Shown piece by piece: positions 1 through 8,338 of a stretch of DNA of 64,000 nt (within the stretch, counting starts at the first letter, position 1; every line of letters starts with the position of its first letter). The position numbers and the translations under genes are program-made. The notes under the pieces are model-generated. The model was given only the letters and a program-made list of their open reading frames with translations, made no database searches and had not been told where the DNA came from. This DNA comes from Absicoccus porci (GTDB taxonomy: Bacteria; Bacillota_I; Bacilli_A; Erysipelotrichales; Erysipelotrichaceae), in contig NZ_RJQC01000004.1 in assembly GCF_003725415.1 (NCBI RefSeq), positions 62,001-126,000 on the forward strand. Reading direction: 5' to 3'.

Positions 1-364
1 AATCATAGAACTGCATCGTACGATAGTCTTTAATATCATCCGCTGCGGCATAGATCGTATTGATCAAAGAAGTTACATATTGTTCATGTTCCAATCCAAA
101 TTTTAAAGGATCTTCAATCGATTGGTAGGTCTTATCTGGTTTTTCTACAGCGAAGAATTCTACATGTTCGCCATTATCAATCAAATACTGACGCATCATC
201 ATCGCATGATCACGTTCTTCTTGGGCTTGGACATCGTACCAATTCGCAAAACCATCTAAGCCTTGATCATAATAATAATTTGCAAAATCTAAATACAAAT
301 ACGCCGAATAAAATTCCTTATTCACTTGCGTATTGATTAAATCTTTTACTTTTTTATCTAACAT
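1..364 (-). CDS. Ferritin (non-haem), C-terminus outside window
   Basis: Reading from ATG at 364 to the window edge gives 121 codons of a ferritin; about 45-50 C-terminal residues are missing. Ferritins form cytoplasmic 24-mer shells that oxidise Fe(II) and store the mineral. Ferroxidase-type residues are visible: Glu17 in helix A and the Glu-Glu-Arg-Asp-His block at residues 49-53 in helix B. The Tyr/Phe-rich first helix is typical of bacterial FtnA. A GGAGGG ribosome site lies 6 nt before the ATG. The next gene on the strand is a glutaredoxin, so a link to iron or redox stress is plausible. The family is clear; the distinction from bacterioferritin rests on no haem-ligand Met being seen in the visible part. 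Confidence 0.9.
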   Translation of the reverse strand, partial: MLDKKVKDLINTQVNKEFYSAYLYLDFANYYYDQGLDGFANWYDVQAQEERDHAMMMRQYLIDNGEHVEFFAVEKPDKTYQSIEDPLKFGLEHEQYVTSLINTIYAAADDIKDYRTMQFYD

Positions 365-387
365 AGAAATCCCTCCATTCACCTGTA

Positions 388-630
388 TTATAGTACTTTT
401 TGGTGGCTTTTCAACCACGCAACGATATCATCACTTTCATACATAGGCACACCATCGATAAACAAACAAGGTACCTGTTCCTTACCGCCTACATGAATCA
501 ATGTTTGGCGATCCTCTTCTTCTTTGTGGATGTCATGAAAGACAATGTCCGTACGTCCTTCGGCTTGGATTTCACGCATCACTTTTTGACAATAGGGACA
601 GGTTTCAAACATATAAAGATCTAACTGCAT
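388..630 (-). CDS. Glutaredoxin-like thiol-disulfide protein
   Basis: An 80-residue single-domain thioredoxin fold of normal glutaredoxin length. It has the dithiol active site CPYC at residues 11-14 after a beta strand, and a Val-Pro cis-proline loop (QVPCLFIDG). It would reduce disulfides or glutathione/bacillithiol-type mixed disulfides in the cytoplasm; the in vivo thiol partner cannot be read from sequence. An extra Cys directly follows the cis-Pro, which is unusual for that loop. The start has a strong AGGAGG site. The gene lies 23 nt upstream of the ferritin gene on the same strand and may be co-transcribed with it. It is divergent from the bile salt hydrolase gene. Confidence 0.85.
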   Translation of the reverse strand: MQLDLYMFETCPYCQKVMREIQAEGRTDIVFHDIHKEEEDRQTLIHVGGKEQVPCLFIDGVPMYESDDIVAWLKSHQKVL

Positions 631-706
631 AGTTGTCCTCCTTTATCTAGATTTTATAAAAAAAATGGGTAAAATGAAAGATAGATAGAAAGAAAGGAGT
701 CTAACT

Positions 707-1681
707 ATGTGTACTGTCATTACATACGCAACCAAAAACCATTATTTCGGTCGTAACTTAGATTTGGAACTCTCTTATAATGAGACCGTGACCGTCACCC
801 CTCGTAACTATGTATTTTCGTATCGTCATGTCGATGAAAAAAAAGCCAACTTGGCTTTGATTGGTATGGCTACTGTAGTCGATCAATATCCTTTATATTA
901 TGATGCCACCAATGAAAAAGGCTTAAGCATGGCTGGTTTAAACTTTCCTGCAAATGCCGATTATAAACCAGTGGAAACTGGTAAAGTCAACATTGCTTCT
1001 TTCGAATTGATTCCATGGCTATTGACCCAATGTGAAACGGTAGAAGATGTCAAAGCCAAAATGAAAGATGTCAATATTACCAATACGGCTTTTAGTGAAC
1101 AATTGCCACCTTCTCCATTACATTGGATGGTGTCGGATCGTAACCAAAGCATCGTTATCGAAGCCGTTGCGGACGGCATTCATATCTACGATGATCCAGT
1201 GGGTGTCATGACCAACAATCCAACCTTTGATAAACAATTATTCAATTTAAATAATTATCGTTATCTATCCAATCGCACGTTGCCCGAAACGTTTGCGCCA
1301 GGACTTCCATTGGATGAATATTCTCGTGGTATGGGAGGTATGGGCTTACCGGGTGATCTATCTAGTGCTTCCCGTTTTGTGAAAGTAGCTTGGACCAAGA
1401 TGAATTCCGTTTCTGGCGATAGTGAATCGGAAAGTATTTCACAATTCTTCCATATTTTAGGTTCTGTGGATCAACAACGAGGTTGTTGCGAAGTAGCACC
1501 CGAACAATATGAAATCACAATTTATTCGAGTTGTGTCAATGTAGATAAGGGTATTTATTATTATACGACCTATGAAAATTCCCAAATCACAGCCGTTGAT
1601 ATGCACAAAGAAAACTTAGATGGTGATACGATCATTACCTATCCATTGATCAAAGGCCAACAAATTCATTATTGTAACTGA
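707..1681 (+). CDS. bsh: Bile salt hydrolase (choloylglycine hydrolase family)
   Basis: This 324-residue Ntn-hydrolase deconjugates glycine- or taurine-linked bile acids. After Met removal Cys2 becomes the N-terminal nucleophile. The conserved set is present at the expected places: Cys2, Arg16, Asp19, Asn79, Asn171 and Arg223. Characteristic blocks are FGRNLDL, MAGLNFP, TNNPTF and GDLSSASRF. The NFP/GDLSS-type loops and overall length favour bile salt hydrolase over penicillin V acylase, although substrate preference is inferred. There is no signal peptide, so it is cytoplasmic. AAAGGAG precedes the ATG. yaaA follows after 1 nt, so the two are probably one transcript. The gene is a marker of a bile-exposed intestinal habitat. 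Confidence 0.92.
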   Translation: MCTVITYATKNHYFGRNLDLELSYNETVTVTPRNYVFSYRHVDEKKANLALIGMATVVDQYPLYYDATNEKGLSMAGLNFPANADYKPVETGKVNIASFELIPWLLTQCETVEDVKAKMKDVNITNTAFSEQLPPSPLHWMVSDRNQSIVIEAVADGIHIYDDPVGVMTNNPTFDKQLFNLNNYRYLSNRTLPETFAPGLPLDEYSRGMGGMGLPGDLSSASRFVKVAWTKMNSVSGDSESESISQFFHILGSVDQQRGCCEVAPEQYEITIYSSCVNVDKGIYYYTTYENSQITAVDMHKENLDGDTIITYPLIKGQQIHYCN

Positions 1682-1682
1682 T

Positions 1683-2396
1683 ATGCAGATCTTCATTTCA
1701 CCGGCCAAACAAATGAAGCCTTGTGATGATTTTGTTGCGAATAGTCAACCCTGGTTTCAACAGGAAGCAGATCAGCTCATCGAGCGTTTATCTTCATATT
1801 CGATTGATGCGCTCAAAAAGCTCTATGCCTGTTCCGATGCCATCAGTCAAAAAGCCTATGACATGATTCATTCGTATGCGCAAGCACCTGTATATCCAGC
1901 CTTATTTTATTTTAGTGGCATTCAATATACCTATATGGCCCCCGATGTCTTTACCAATCAAGAAATGGAATATATACGTACACATCTACGCATTGGTTCT
2001 GGTTTGTATGGCATTTTACGTCCCATGGATGGCATCAAAGCCTATCGTTTGGAGATGAATCAAAAACCAGGCATCAATTTGTATGACTTTTGGAAGAATA
2101 AGCTTGCTCAAACCTTTGATGATCCAGTTATTCTCAATTTGGCCAGTGCCGAATATGCCAAATCCATTTCTAAATATTGTCCGATGATCGACGTTCGCTT
2201 TTATGAACAAGTAGGCGATCAGCGCAAAGAAAAAGGCGTTCATGTCAAGATGGCTCGCGGTCGTATGGTTCGCTATATGGCTGAACATCAAGTGGAGCAG
2301 ATTGAACAACTTTATGATTTTGATGAGTTGGGCTTTCATTTTGATCCACAAACAAGCACGAAACAAACACTCATCTATGTAAAAGGAGGAAGTTAA
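1683..2396 (+). CDS. yaaA: YaaA-family (UPF0246) peroxide-stress protein
   Basis: 237 residues covering the whole YaaA/DUF328 family. Typical features are the N-terminal ISPAKQM motif, a central YLRPMDGIKAYRLEM-like block (here GILRPMDGIKAYRLEM) and a C-terminal block with VKMARGRMVRYM. In E. coli YaaA lowers intracellular unincorporated iron during peroxide stress and binds DNA; that role is established for the family only in E. coli. The gene is translationally close-coupled to bsh (1 nt gap) and overlaps the convergent pncB gene by 4 bp at the 3' ends. No independent promoter is evident. Proximity to ferritin and glutaredoxin fits an oxidative-stress neighbourhood but may be chance. Confidence 0.88.
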   Translation: MQIFISPAKQMKPCDDFVANSQPWFQQEADQLIERLSSYSIDALKKLYACSDAISQKAYDMIHSYAQAPVYPALFYFSGIQYTYMAPDVFTNQEMEYIRTHLRIGSGLYGILRPMDGIKAYRLEMNQKPGINLYDFWKNKLAQTFDDPVILNLASAEYAKSISKYCPMIDVRFYEQVGDQRKEKGVHVKMARGRMVRYMAEHQVEQIEQLYDFDELGFHFDPQTSTKQTLIYVKGGS

Positions 2397-3868
2397 TCTT
2401 CCTCCTCGTTGTTCTTTTGTGATTTATATAATAAATCCATTTTCATTTCATAATAACTTGGACTCATATCCAAATAATGTTCATGTGGATTATCAAAACG
2501 TAATTCCGAATCCCAGATTTCATTATGAATTTGATCCGCTACATATTGACGGATTTCTTTCAATGGAACCGGATTCGTAACACGCTTACCCGCTTTGATG
2601 ACTTGATGCTGCAATTCTTTGACCGAATAATGCTCATAATGCATATTTTTCCAAGGCTTCTTGGAATCTACATAACGATACCGTTTCGATGTATCGATTG
2701 GCTTTTCATCGTATTTGGTCAATAAATCCGCAACAGCTTTGCCTTCTTCATCATAGACACGATAGACTTTCTTACGACCTGGATTGGTAATTTTTTCGAC
2801 TGTCTCACTGATCTTGATCTTCGGAATGCGTTGACCATCTTTTTCGGCTTCTGCCATTTTATAGACAGCACCAAATACCGGATCACTCTTGGAAGTGATC
2901 AAACGTTCACCTACACCATAACTATCGATGCAACCACCCTGATCCATGATGGAATTGATCGTATATTCATCCAAACTATTGGAAGCCACAATAATCGCAT
3001 CTTCCAATCCGGCTTCGTCTAGTTTTTGACGTACTTTTCGTGATAGATAGGCTAAGTCACCTGAATCCAAACGAACACCTTTTAATCGTTTGCCCATAGG
3101 TTCCAATACTTCCTTGGCTACACGAATGGCATTTGGAACACCCGAATTCAATACATCATAGGTATCGATCAACAAAATGGAATCATCCGGATACATTTCC
3201 GCAAACTTTTTAAAGGCTGTATATTCATCTTCTTGATACATGACCCAACTATGTGCCATCGTACCACTCACCGGAATATCAAACATTTGACCAGCTAATA
3301 CGGTTGCGGTACCCACGCAACCACCAATATACGCCGCACGAGCCCCATAAACAGCCGCATCCATATTATGTGCTCGACGTGCACCAAAATCAGACACAGC
3401 ACGTCCTCTAGCTGCACGTACAATACGACTGGCTTTGGTCGCAATCAAAGATTGATGATTAATTTCAGCTAAGATGGCTGTTTCTACCAATTGAGCATCG
3501 ATCAATGGCGCATGGACCGTAAGAATCGGTTCATTCGGATACATGATCGTACCTTCTTTGAACGCAAATATATCACCTTTAAAATGATAAGTTTTCAAAT
3601 ATTCTAAAAATTCTTCACTAAATAAGTGTAAAGAGCGTAAATAATCAATGTCATCTTGATCAAAGTGCATTTGTTCGATATATTCGATCACTTGTTCCAA
3701 ACCCGCAAAAATCGCATAACCACCAATGTCGGGATTTTTTCGATAGAATACATCAAAAGTCACATAATCATTGCGATCTTTTTCTGACATATAGCCATTG
3801 GCCATCGTCAATTCATAAAGATCCATCATCATACTAATGTTACGTTTGTCATAAATCGTTTTATTCAT
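2393..3868 (-). CDS. pncB: Nicotinate phosphoribosyltransferase
   Basis: About 491 residues. It converts nicotinate plus PRPP (with ATP hydrolysis) to nicotinate mononucleotide, the entry step of the Preiss-Handler NAD salvage route. Family blocks seen include the N-terminal MMMDLYELTMANGY, GTMAHSWVM, VRLDSGDLA and GVGERLITS. Length fits the long Gram-positive class. An ATG at 3886 is in frame, but ATG 3868 has a GAGGA site 8 nt upstream while 3886 would sit almost on the transcription start, so 3868 is preferred. The 3' end overlaps yaaA by 4 bp on the other strand. No de novo NAD genes are in the window. Confidence 0.93.
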   Translation of the reverse strand: MNKTIYDKRNISMMMDLYELTMANGYMSEKDRNDYVTFDVFYRKNPDIGGYAIFAGLEQVIEYIEQMHFDQDDIDYLRSLHLFSEEFLEYLKTYHFKGDIFAFKEGTIMYPNEPILTVHAPLIDAQLVETAILAEINHQSLIATKASRIVRAARGRAVSDFGARRAHNMDAAVYGARAAYIGGCVGTATVLAGQMFDIPVSGTMAHSWVMYQEDEYTAFKKFAEMYPDDSILLIDTYDVLNSGVPNAIRVAKEVLEPMGKRLKGVRLDSGDLAYLSRKVRQKLDEAGLEDAIIVASNSLDEYTINSIMDQGGCIDSYGVGERLITSKSDPVFGAVYKMAEAEKDGQRIPKIKISETVEKITNPGRKKVYRVYDEEGKAVADLLTKYDEKPIDTSKRYRYVDSKKPWKNMHYEHYSVKELQHQVIKAGKRVTNPVPLKEIRQYVADQIHNEIWDSELRFDNPHEHYLDMSPSYYEMKMDLLYKSQKNNEEED

Positions 3869-3894
3869 TGTATTGTCCTCGTTCATTGTCCCTT

Positions 3895-3923
3895 ATTATA
3901 CGCCTTATTGATGCTTGTTTCCA
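3895..3923 (-). promoter_or_regulatory. Promoter of pncB
   Basis: On the minus strand TGGAAA (3923-3918) and a perfect TATAAT (3900-3895) are 17 nt apart. The predicted start is near 3888, giving a very short leader and supporting the downstream ATG at 3868. Confidence 0.6.
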
Positions 3924-3926
3924 TGT

Positions 3927-5471
3927 TCAACGAAAACTCTTTACCCAATTTAACAATGAATCATGGTAAACATTCTCTAAAACCGACTGTTTCATCTGTT
4001 CCGTTACCGATCCATTGTTGGCCATTTTCTGCAAGATACAAGCTTGTAGCTCTTCTACGCTCATCTCTTCATACGGTACTTGACGCACTTCTTTCGGAAG
4101 ATCAATCGTCTTTTCTTCTGGTTTTGGCATATCCACTTGATAATCAATCGGTTCAAATGTTTCTTCTCGATCCGGTAGCCAAATTTCTCCACCACAAGCA
4201 GGAAGATCCACCGCCATATGACCATCTTTTATTTCCATCACTTGTCCCGATAATACGCCGGTATACGTACCATTATCTACAGATACATCGATGTGGGCTA
4301 CATTTTCATCATTATTGACCATTACGACTACATTGCCACGACGATAGGCATATTGACGATTGGTCAGCAACAATTCTTGATACTCTCCATACGATATAGC
4401 CGGTGTGGTTTGGCGTACATGTCCCAACGTGGAAATGACTTGCGTCAAAGGAATCTCTTGCATAGACTCTAAATCAATTTGTGGACGTAAATTCCAATCG
4501 GACCAACATTCTTTCTTACCTTCAATCGCCCATTCACTGCCATAATAAATCGAAGGAACACCCGGTAATGTATACAATAAAATATGCACCGGAATCAAAT
4601 GGGCTGGATTGGTCAGTTTGGAAGCAATCCGCGCTACATCATGATTATCCACAAAATTATACAAACGAATGTGTCCCATATCGTTTAAGCGTTTGACCGT
4701 ATGTGCAATCTCGAAGTAATTATGTTCATTATGACCAGAATACAAAGCTTTATGCAGTGCATAATTGGTTACGGCATGTAGATGTTCCGGATTGGACCAA
4801 CGATTATATTCCCCATGAATAACTTCTCCCATCAAATAAAAGTCGGGTTTGATGGTAGCGGCTTGTTGGCGCAAGGCTTTCATAAAATCAAAATCCAATA
4901 CATCGGCCGCATCCAAACGAATGCCATCCACATCAAAGGTATCCACCCAATATTGAATTACCGAACAAATATAATCAATGACGGCTGGATTTCTTTGATT
5001 CAATTTAACCAATAAATCATAGCCACCCCAATTGTCATAGTTAAAGCCATCATGATAGGAATTATCATTATTGAAATTGACGTTACAAAACCAATCTTTA
5101 TACGCAGATTGTTCGCGATTTTTCTTTACATCTTGAAACGCAAAGAAATCACGGCCCACATGATTGAATACACCATCAAAAATCACATGAACCTTTTTTT
5201 TATGGCAATATTTCACAAAATCAATCAGATCTTCATTGGTTCCCAAACGACTATCCAATGTCTTGTAGTCGGTAGTTTCATACCCATGACCCACCGATTG
5301 AAATAATGGCCCTATATACAAGGCATTGCATCCAATGTCCACCAAATGATCGACCCAAGGAATGATTTCTTTGATTCGAGATACCGGTTTTGTATATTTG
5401 TTTTTTTTCGGTGCACCTACCAATCCCAATGGATAAATGTGATAAAACACCGATTCATCAAACCAAGCCAT
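3927..5471 (-). CDS. GH13 alpha-amylase family glycoside hydrolase
   Basis: A 514-residue cytoplasmic GH13 enzyme acting on alpha-glucosidic bonds, probably in malto-oligosaccharides or cyclodextrins. Conserved regions are all visible: DGVFNHVGRD (region I, residues ~99-108), DGIRLDA with nucleophile Asp187, LMGEVIHG with acid/base Glu216, and FVDNHD with Asp278 (numbered from the second Met). No signal peptide or starch-binding domain is seen; the last ~110 residues form a small beta domain followed by a charged helical tail. ATG 5477 is in frame, but the GGGAGG site abuts it and is 7 nt from ATG 5471, so 5471 is chosen. Exact substrate (neopullulanase, cyclomaltodextrinase or glucosidase) is unresolved. 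Confidence 0.88.
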   Translation of the reverse strand: MAWFDESVFYHIYPLGLVGAPKKNKYTKPVSRIKEIIPWVDHLVDIGCNALYIGPLFQSVGHGYETTDYKTLDSRLGTNEDLIDFVKYCHKKKVHVIFDGVFNHVGRDFFAFQDVKKNREQSAYKDWFCNVNFNNDNSYHDGFNYDNWGGYDLLVKLNQRNPAVIDYICSVIQYWVDTFDVDGIRLDAADVLDFDFMKALRQQAATIKPDFYLMGEVIHGEYNRWSNPEHLHAVTNYALHKALYSGHNEHNYFEIAHTVKRLNDMGHIRLYNFVDNHDVARIASKLTNPAHLIPVHILLYTLPGVPSIYYGSEWAIEGKKECWSDWNLRPQIDLESMQEIPLTQVISTLGHVRQTTPAISYGEYQELLLTNRQYAYRRGNVVVMVNNDENVAHIDVSVDNGTYTGVLSGQVMEIKDGHMAVDLPACGGEIWLPDREETFEPIDYQVDMPKPEEKTIDLPKEVRQVPYEEMSVEELQACILQKMANNGSVTEQMKQSVLENVYHDSLLNWVKSFR

Positions 5472-5507
5472 ATGCATACCTCCCTATAAATACCACCATT
5501 ATAACAT

Positions 5508-5532
5508 AAAAAAAGAGGTCATTTCTGACCTC
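5508..5532 (-). terminator. Intrinsic terminator after pyk
   Basis: A 7-bp perfect stem (GAGGTCA/TGACCTC, 5515-5532) with a 4-nt loop is followed on the minus strand by seven U. It lies 8 nt past the pyk stop and separates pyk from the GH13 gene. Confidence 0.9.
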
Positions 5533-5540
5533 AATAAACA

Positions 5541-6956
5541 CTAGTCCACATCCATGACACGGATCATGTTCGTTTTACCCGATTCTCCCAATGGCACACC
5601 GGCACAAAGAACGACAGAATCGCCTTTATCTACTAATCCAGCTTTTTTCGCTGCATGAAGTGCTGAACTAAACAACATTTCCGTTTTATCTTGTTGCGGA
5701 ATCGTCAATGGAGAAACCCCAAACAACAAGTTCATTTGACAAGCAACGGTCTCGGAAATCGTACAAGCAATGACTTGACGATCTGGATGGTAGCTCGCAA
5801 TACGACGTCCTGTATATCCGGAAATCGTGACACAAAGGATAGCTTTGGCATTGATATCCTTAGCTAAAGTAACAGCTGCATGCGATACGGCACGAGTTTG
5901 TGAAACTTTGGAACTTTGGGAACGCAAACGACCAATTTTATCGTAATCCACGTCTTCTTCCACACGTTTAGCGATACGCGCCATCGTACGACAAGCCAAT
6001 ACAGGATATTTACCATTGGCGGTTTCACCCGACAACATAATAGCAGTTGTACCTTGGTAAATAGCATTGGCCACGTCATTGGCTTCGGCACGCGTTGGAC
6101 GTGGATTGTGGATCATTGAATCCAACATTTGGGTTGCCGTCACAACGATCTTGCCACGTTTGATACATTTTTCAATAATTTGTTTCTGGATGATAGGTAC
6201 ATCTTCCAATGGTACTTCAACACCTAAGTCACCACGAGCAACCATGATACCATCGGCTACATCCAAGATTTCATCGACATTCTTAACACCTTGCATACTT
6301 TCAATCTTGGCAATGATCTTCATATGTCCACCATGTTCATCAAAGATCTTACGGATATCCAAGATATCTTGTGCTGTACGTGTAAACGATGCCGCACAAT
6401 ATTCAAATCCCATTTCACATCCAAAAATCAAATCATCGCGATCTTTTTCGGAAATGAATGGCATTGATAAATCAATATTTGGGATATTGACACCCTTCTT
6501 ATTGGAAATGACACCACCATTCATGACTTCACAAACGATATCGGGTCCATTGATTTCCAATACATTTAAGGCAACCAAACCATCATCGATCAAAACCGTT
6601 CCACCAGGAATTACATCCTGTGTCATTTCTTTATAAGAAACAGAAACACGTTCTTCATTTCCCATGACTTCATCGGTTGTTAGGGTAAAGCGTTGACCTT
6701 CCTTTAATTCAACACTACCATTTTCAAAATCACGCAAACGAATTTCTGGTCCTTTTGTATCCAATAACGTCGCTACTGGTAAATCCAATTCGTGACGTAA
6801 ACGAATAACCTTTTCAAATTTTGCTTTATGCTCTTCATGGGATCCATGTGAAAAGTTAAAACGAGCAACATTCATCCCTGCCTTCATTAACTCAGTGATA
6901 GTTTCGTCATCTTCACTAGCAGGTCCTAAAGTACAAATAATCTTTGTCTTTCTCAT
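5541..6956 (-). CDS. pyk: Pyruvate kinase
   Basis: 471 residues. It catalyses phosphoenolpyruvate plus ADP to pyruvate plus ATP, the last step of glycolysis. Seen: N-terminal KIICTLGPAS, NFSHGSHEEH, the active-site block KIESMQGV with catalytic Lys, MVARGDLGVE and the C-terminal allosteric domain. It lacks the extra PEP-utiliser domain that lengthens Bacillus pyruvate kinase, so it is the short class. The gene is monocistronic: terminator downstream, about 106 nt of intergenic DNA upstream. A perfect catabolite-response-element match lies upstream, which suggests CcpA control of glycolytic flux. Confidence 0.96.
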   Translation of the reverse strand: MRKTKIICTLGPASEDDETITELMKAGMNVARFNFSHGSHEEHKAKFEKVIRLRHELDLPVATLLDTKGPEIRLRDFENGSVELKEGQRFTLTTDEVMGNEERVSVSYKEMTQDVIPGGTVLIDDGLVALNVLEINGPDIVCEVMNGGVISNKKGVNIPNIDLSMPFISEKDRDDLIFGCEMGFEYCAASFTRTAQDILDIRKIFDEHGGHMKIIAKIESMQGVKNVDEILDVADGIMVARGDLGVEVPLEDVPIIQKQIIEKCIKRGKIVVTATQMLDSMIHNPRPTRAEANDVANAIYQGTTAIMLSGETANGKYPVLACRTMARIAKRVEEDVDYDKIGRLRSQSSKVSQTRAVSHAAVTLAKDINAKAILCVTISGYTGRRIASYHPDRQVIACTISETVACQMNLLFGVSPLTIPQQDKTEMLFSSALHAAKKAGLVDKGDSVVLCAGVPLGESGKTNMIRVMDVD

Positions 6957-6990
6957 CCTTTTTACCTCTCGATTCCTTTAATTCATTAGT

Positions 6991-7035
6991 ATCATACACG
7001 ATTTTTTTCAAAAATAAAGAAGTAAACGTTTTCAA
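6991..7035 (-). promoter_or_regulatory. pyk promoter region with consensus cre (CcpA) box
   Basis: TTGAAAACGTTTACT on the minus strand (7035-7021) fits the Gram-positive cre consensus WTGNAANCGNWNNCW at every defined position. A candidate -10 TATGAT lies at 6996-6991, which would place the box about 44 bp upstream of transcription start. A box there can activate or repress; the -35 is not clear. Confidence 0.55.
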
Positions 7036-7062
7036 CTTAAGATTTGATTTAGACCTTACAAT

Positions 7063-8256
7063 TTATTGTCGATATTCTTTTAAAAAGGCATTTTTATACC
7101 ATTCAAAATGGCCATCCAATATGGCAGCTCGAATTTCTTCTGTCAAGCGAATAATAAAGCGTAAATTGTGCATGGTGGCTAAACGGAAATATTCATAGCG
7201 AATGGCCTTATCTTCGGATTTCTGCATTTCACGCAATTCCCCTTGGGTATAACCCGCCTGACAAGTCGGACAATCACAGCCTTTTTCTAATAAGTCATGC
7301 GGATGCTGCAAGTTTAAATGATAAAAGCCATGATGCGTATAGATACGTCCATGCCGCGCTTCCCTAGCAGGCGCTACACAATCAAAAGTATCCGCCCCTT
7401 GTTCGGCCCCAATCAAGATATCATCGGGATGAGAAAGGCCTAATAAATGTTTTGGTTTATTTTCTGGTAATTCTTCATTGCACCAACGAAGAATATTGCC
7501 AAGATCGGATTTTTGGAAAGCACCACCCAATCCATATCCATCAAAATCCATGGATCCTAATTTTTTAGATGTGGATCGACGTAGATCTTCCCATCGACCT
7601 CCTTGAATACAACCATATAAAGCTTGATAGTAACCCAGATCCATACAGTGTTTTTGATGTTCATCTAGACTGCGTTGGGCCCAACGCTCGGTACGATGCA
7701 TCGCTTCCACATTATAATCATACGAATCAGCTAACGAGGTCAATTCATCAAAGGCCATATGAATATCCGCACCAATCCGACATTGAATCTGCATCGATTC
7801 TTCAGGACCAATAAAATCCATGTCTCCGGTTAGATAATCTTCAAATTCAACACCGGCTTCGCTAACTTTGGCCAACCGTTTTTCCATTGGCGTATTTTCC
7901 AATGGCTTATGCGTATCCATATTGACCACTTTACCCGATCCCGATCCTAAAGACATGACTTGAAAGCCCCCTGAATCGGTTAGGGTTGGGCCATGCCAGC
8001 CAGACCATTGGGCCAATCCGCCTTGATTGGCAATTTCATACGAAGTCTTACGTAAATGATAGCCATTGCTTAACATGGCTTGGCCGCCAATTCGATGTAG
8101 ATCTTCCATGGGTAAAAAAGGCACTTGACCACGTGTACCCACACACATAAAGGCAGGCGTTTGAATATCACCATGAGGTGTATGTATGATCCCCGCTCGA
8201 CCTAATTGGTGGGGGATTTTTTGAGTAATTTCAAAAGAAAAATCATTTTGATGCAT
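7063..8256 (-). CDS. tgt: tRNA-guanine(34) transglycosylase, atypical substrate loop
   Basis: 397 residues. It exchanges guanine at the wobble position of GUN-anticodon tRNAs for a 7-deazaguanine base. Seen: LTDSGGFQVMSLG with the general-base Asp, DTFDCVAPAREARHG containing the nucleophile Asp, and a C-terminal zinc site CDCPTCQ with the later His. The usual preQ1-enzyme loop GGLAVGE is replaced by GLGGAFQKSD. No queuosine biosynthesis gene is in the window, so salvage of queuine or another base is possible (inference). Start 8256 has AGGAGG 6 nt upstream; an in-frame ATG at 8289 has none. Confidence 0.9.
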   Translation of the reverse strand: MHQNDFSFEITQKIPHQLGRAGIIHTPHGDIQTPAFMCVGTRGQVPFLPMEDLHRIGGQAMLSNGYHLRKTSYEIANQGGLAQWSGWHGPTLTDSGGFQVMSLGSGSGKVVNMDTHKPLENTPMEKRLAKVSEAGVEFEDYLTGDMDFIGPEESMQIQCRIGADIHMAFDELTSLADSYDYNVEAMHRTERWAQRSLDEHQKHCMDLGYYQALYGCIQGGRWEDLRRSTSKKLGSMDFDGYGLGGAFQKSDLGNILRWCNEELPENKPKHLLGLSHPDDILIGAEQGADTFDCVAPAREARHGRIYTHHGFYHLNLQHPHDLLEKGCDCPTCQAGYTQGELREMQKSEDKAIRYEYFRLATMHNLRFIIRLTEEIRAAILDGHFEWYKNAFLKEYRQ

Positions 8257-8289
8257 GGGAATCCTCCTAAAACAATGACCATTATACAC

Positions 8290-8319
8290 AAAAAAAGACT
8301 AGAAGTTACACTTCTAGTC
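8290..8319 (-). terminator. Intrinsic terminator after pgi
   Basis: A 10-bp perfect stem (GACTAGAAGT/ACTTCTAGTC, 8297-8319) with a 3-nt loop is followed on the minus strand by seven U (8296-8290). It lies between pgi and tgt. Confidence 0.92.
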
Positions 8320-8338
8320 AAAAATATCAATCGAATGA

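Noticed and set aside
6067..6636. 189-codon frame on the plus strand opposite pyk
   Set aside because: Antisense shadow of a highly conserved gene; no ribosome site and Ser/Ile/Pro-rich composition typical of reverse-frame reading.
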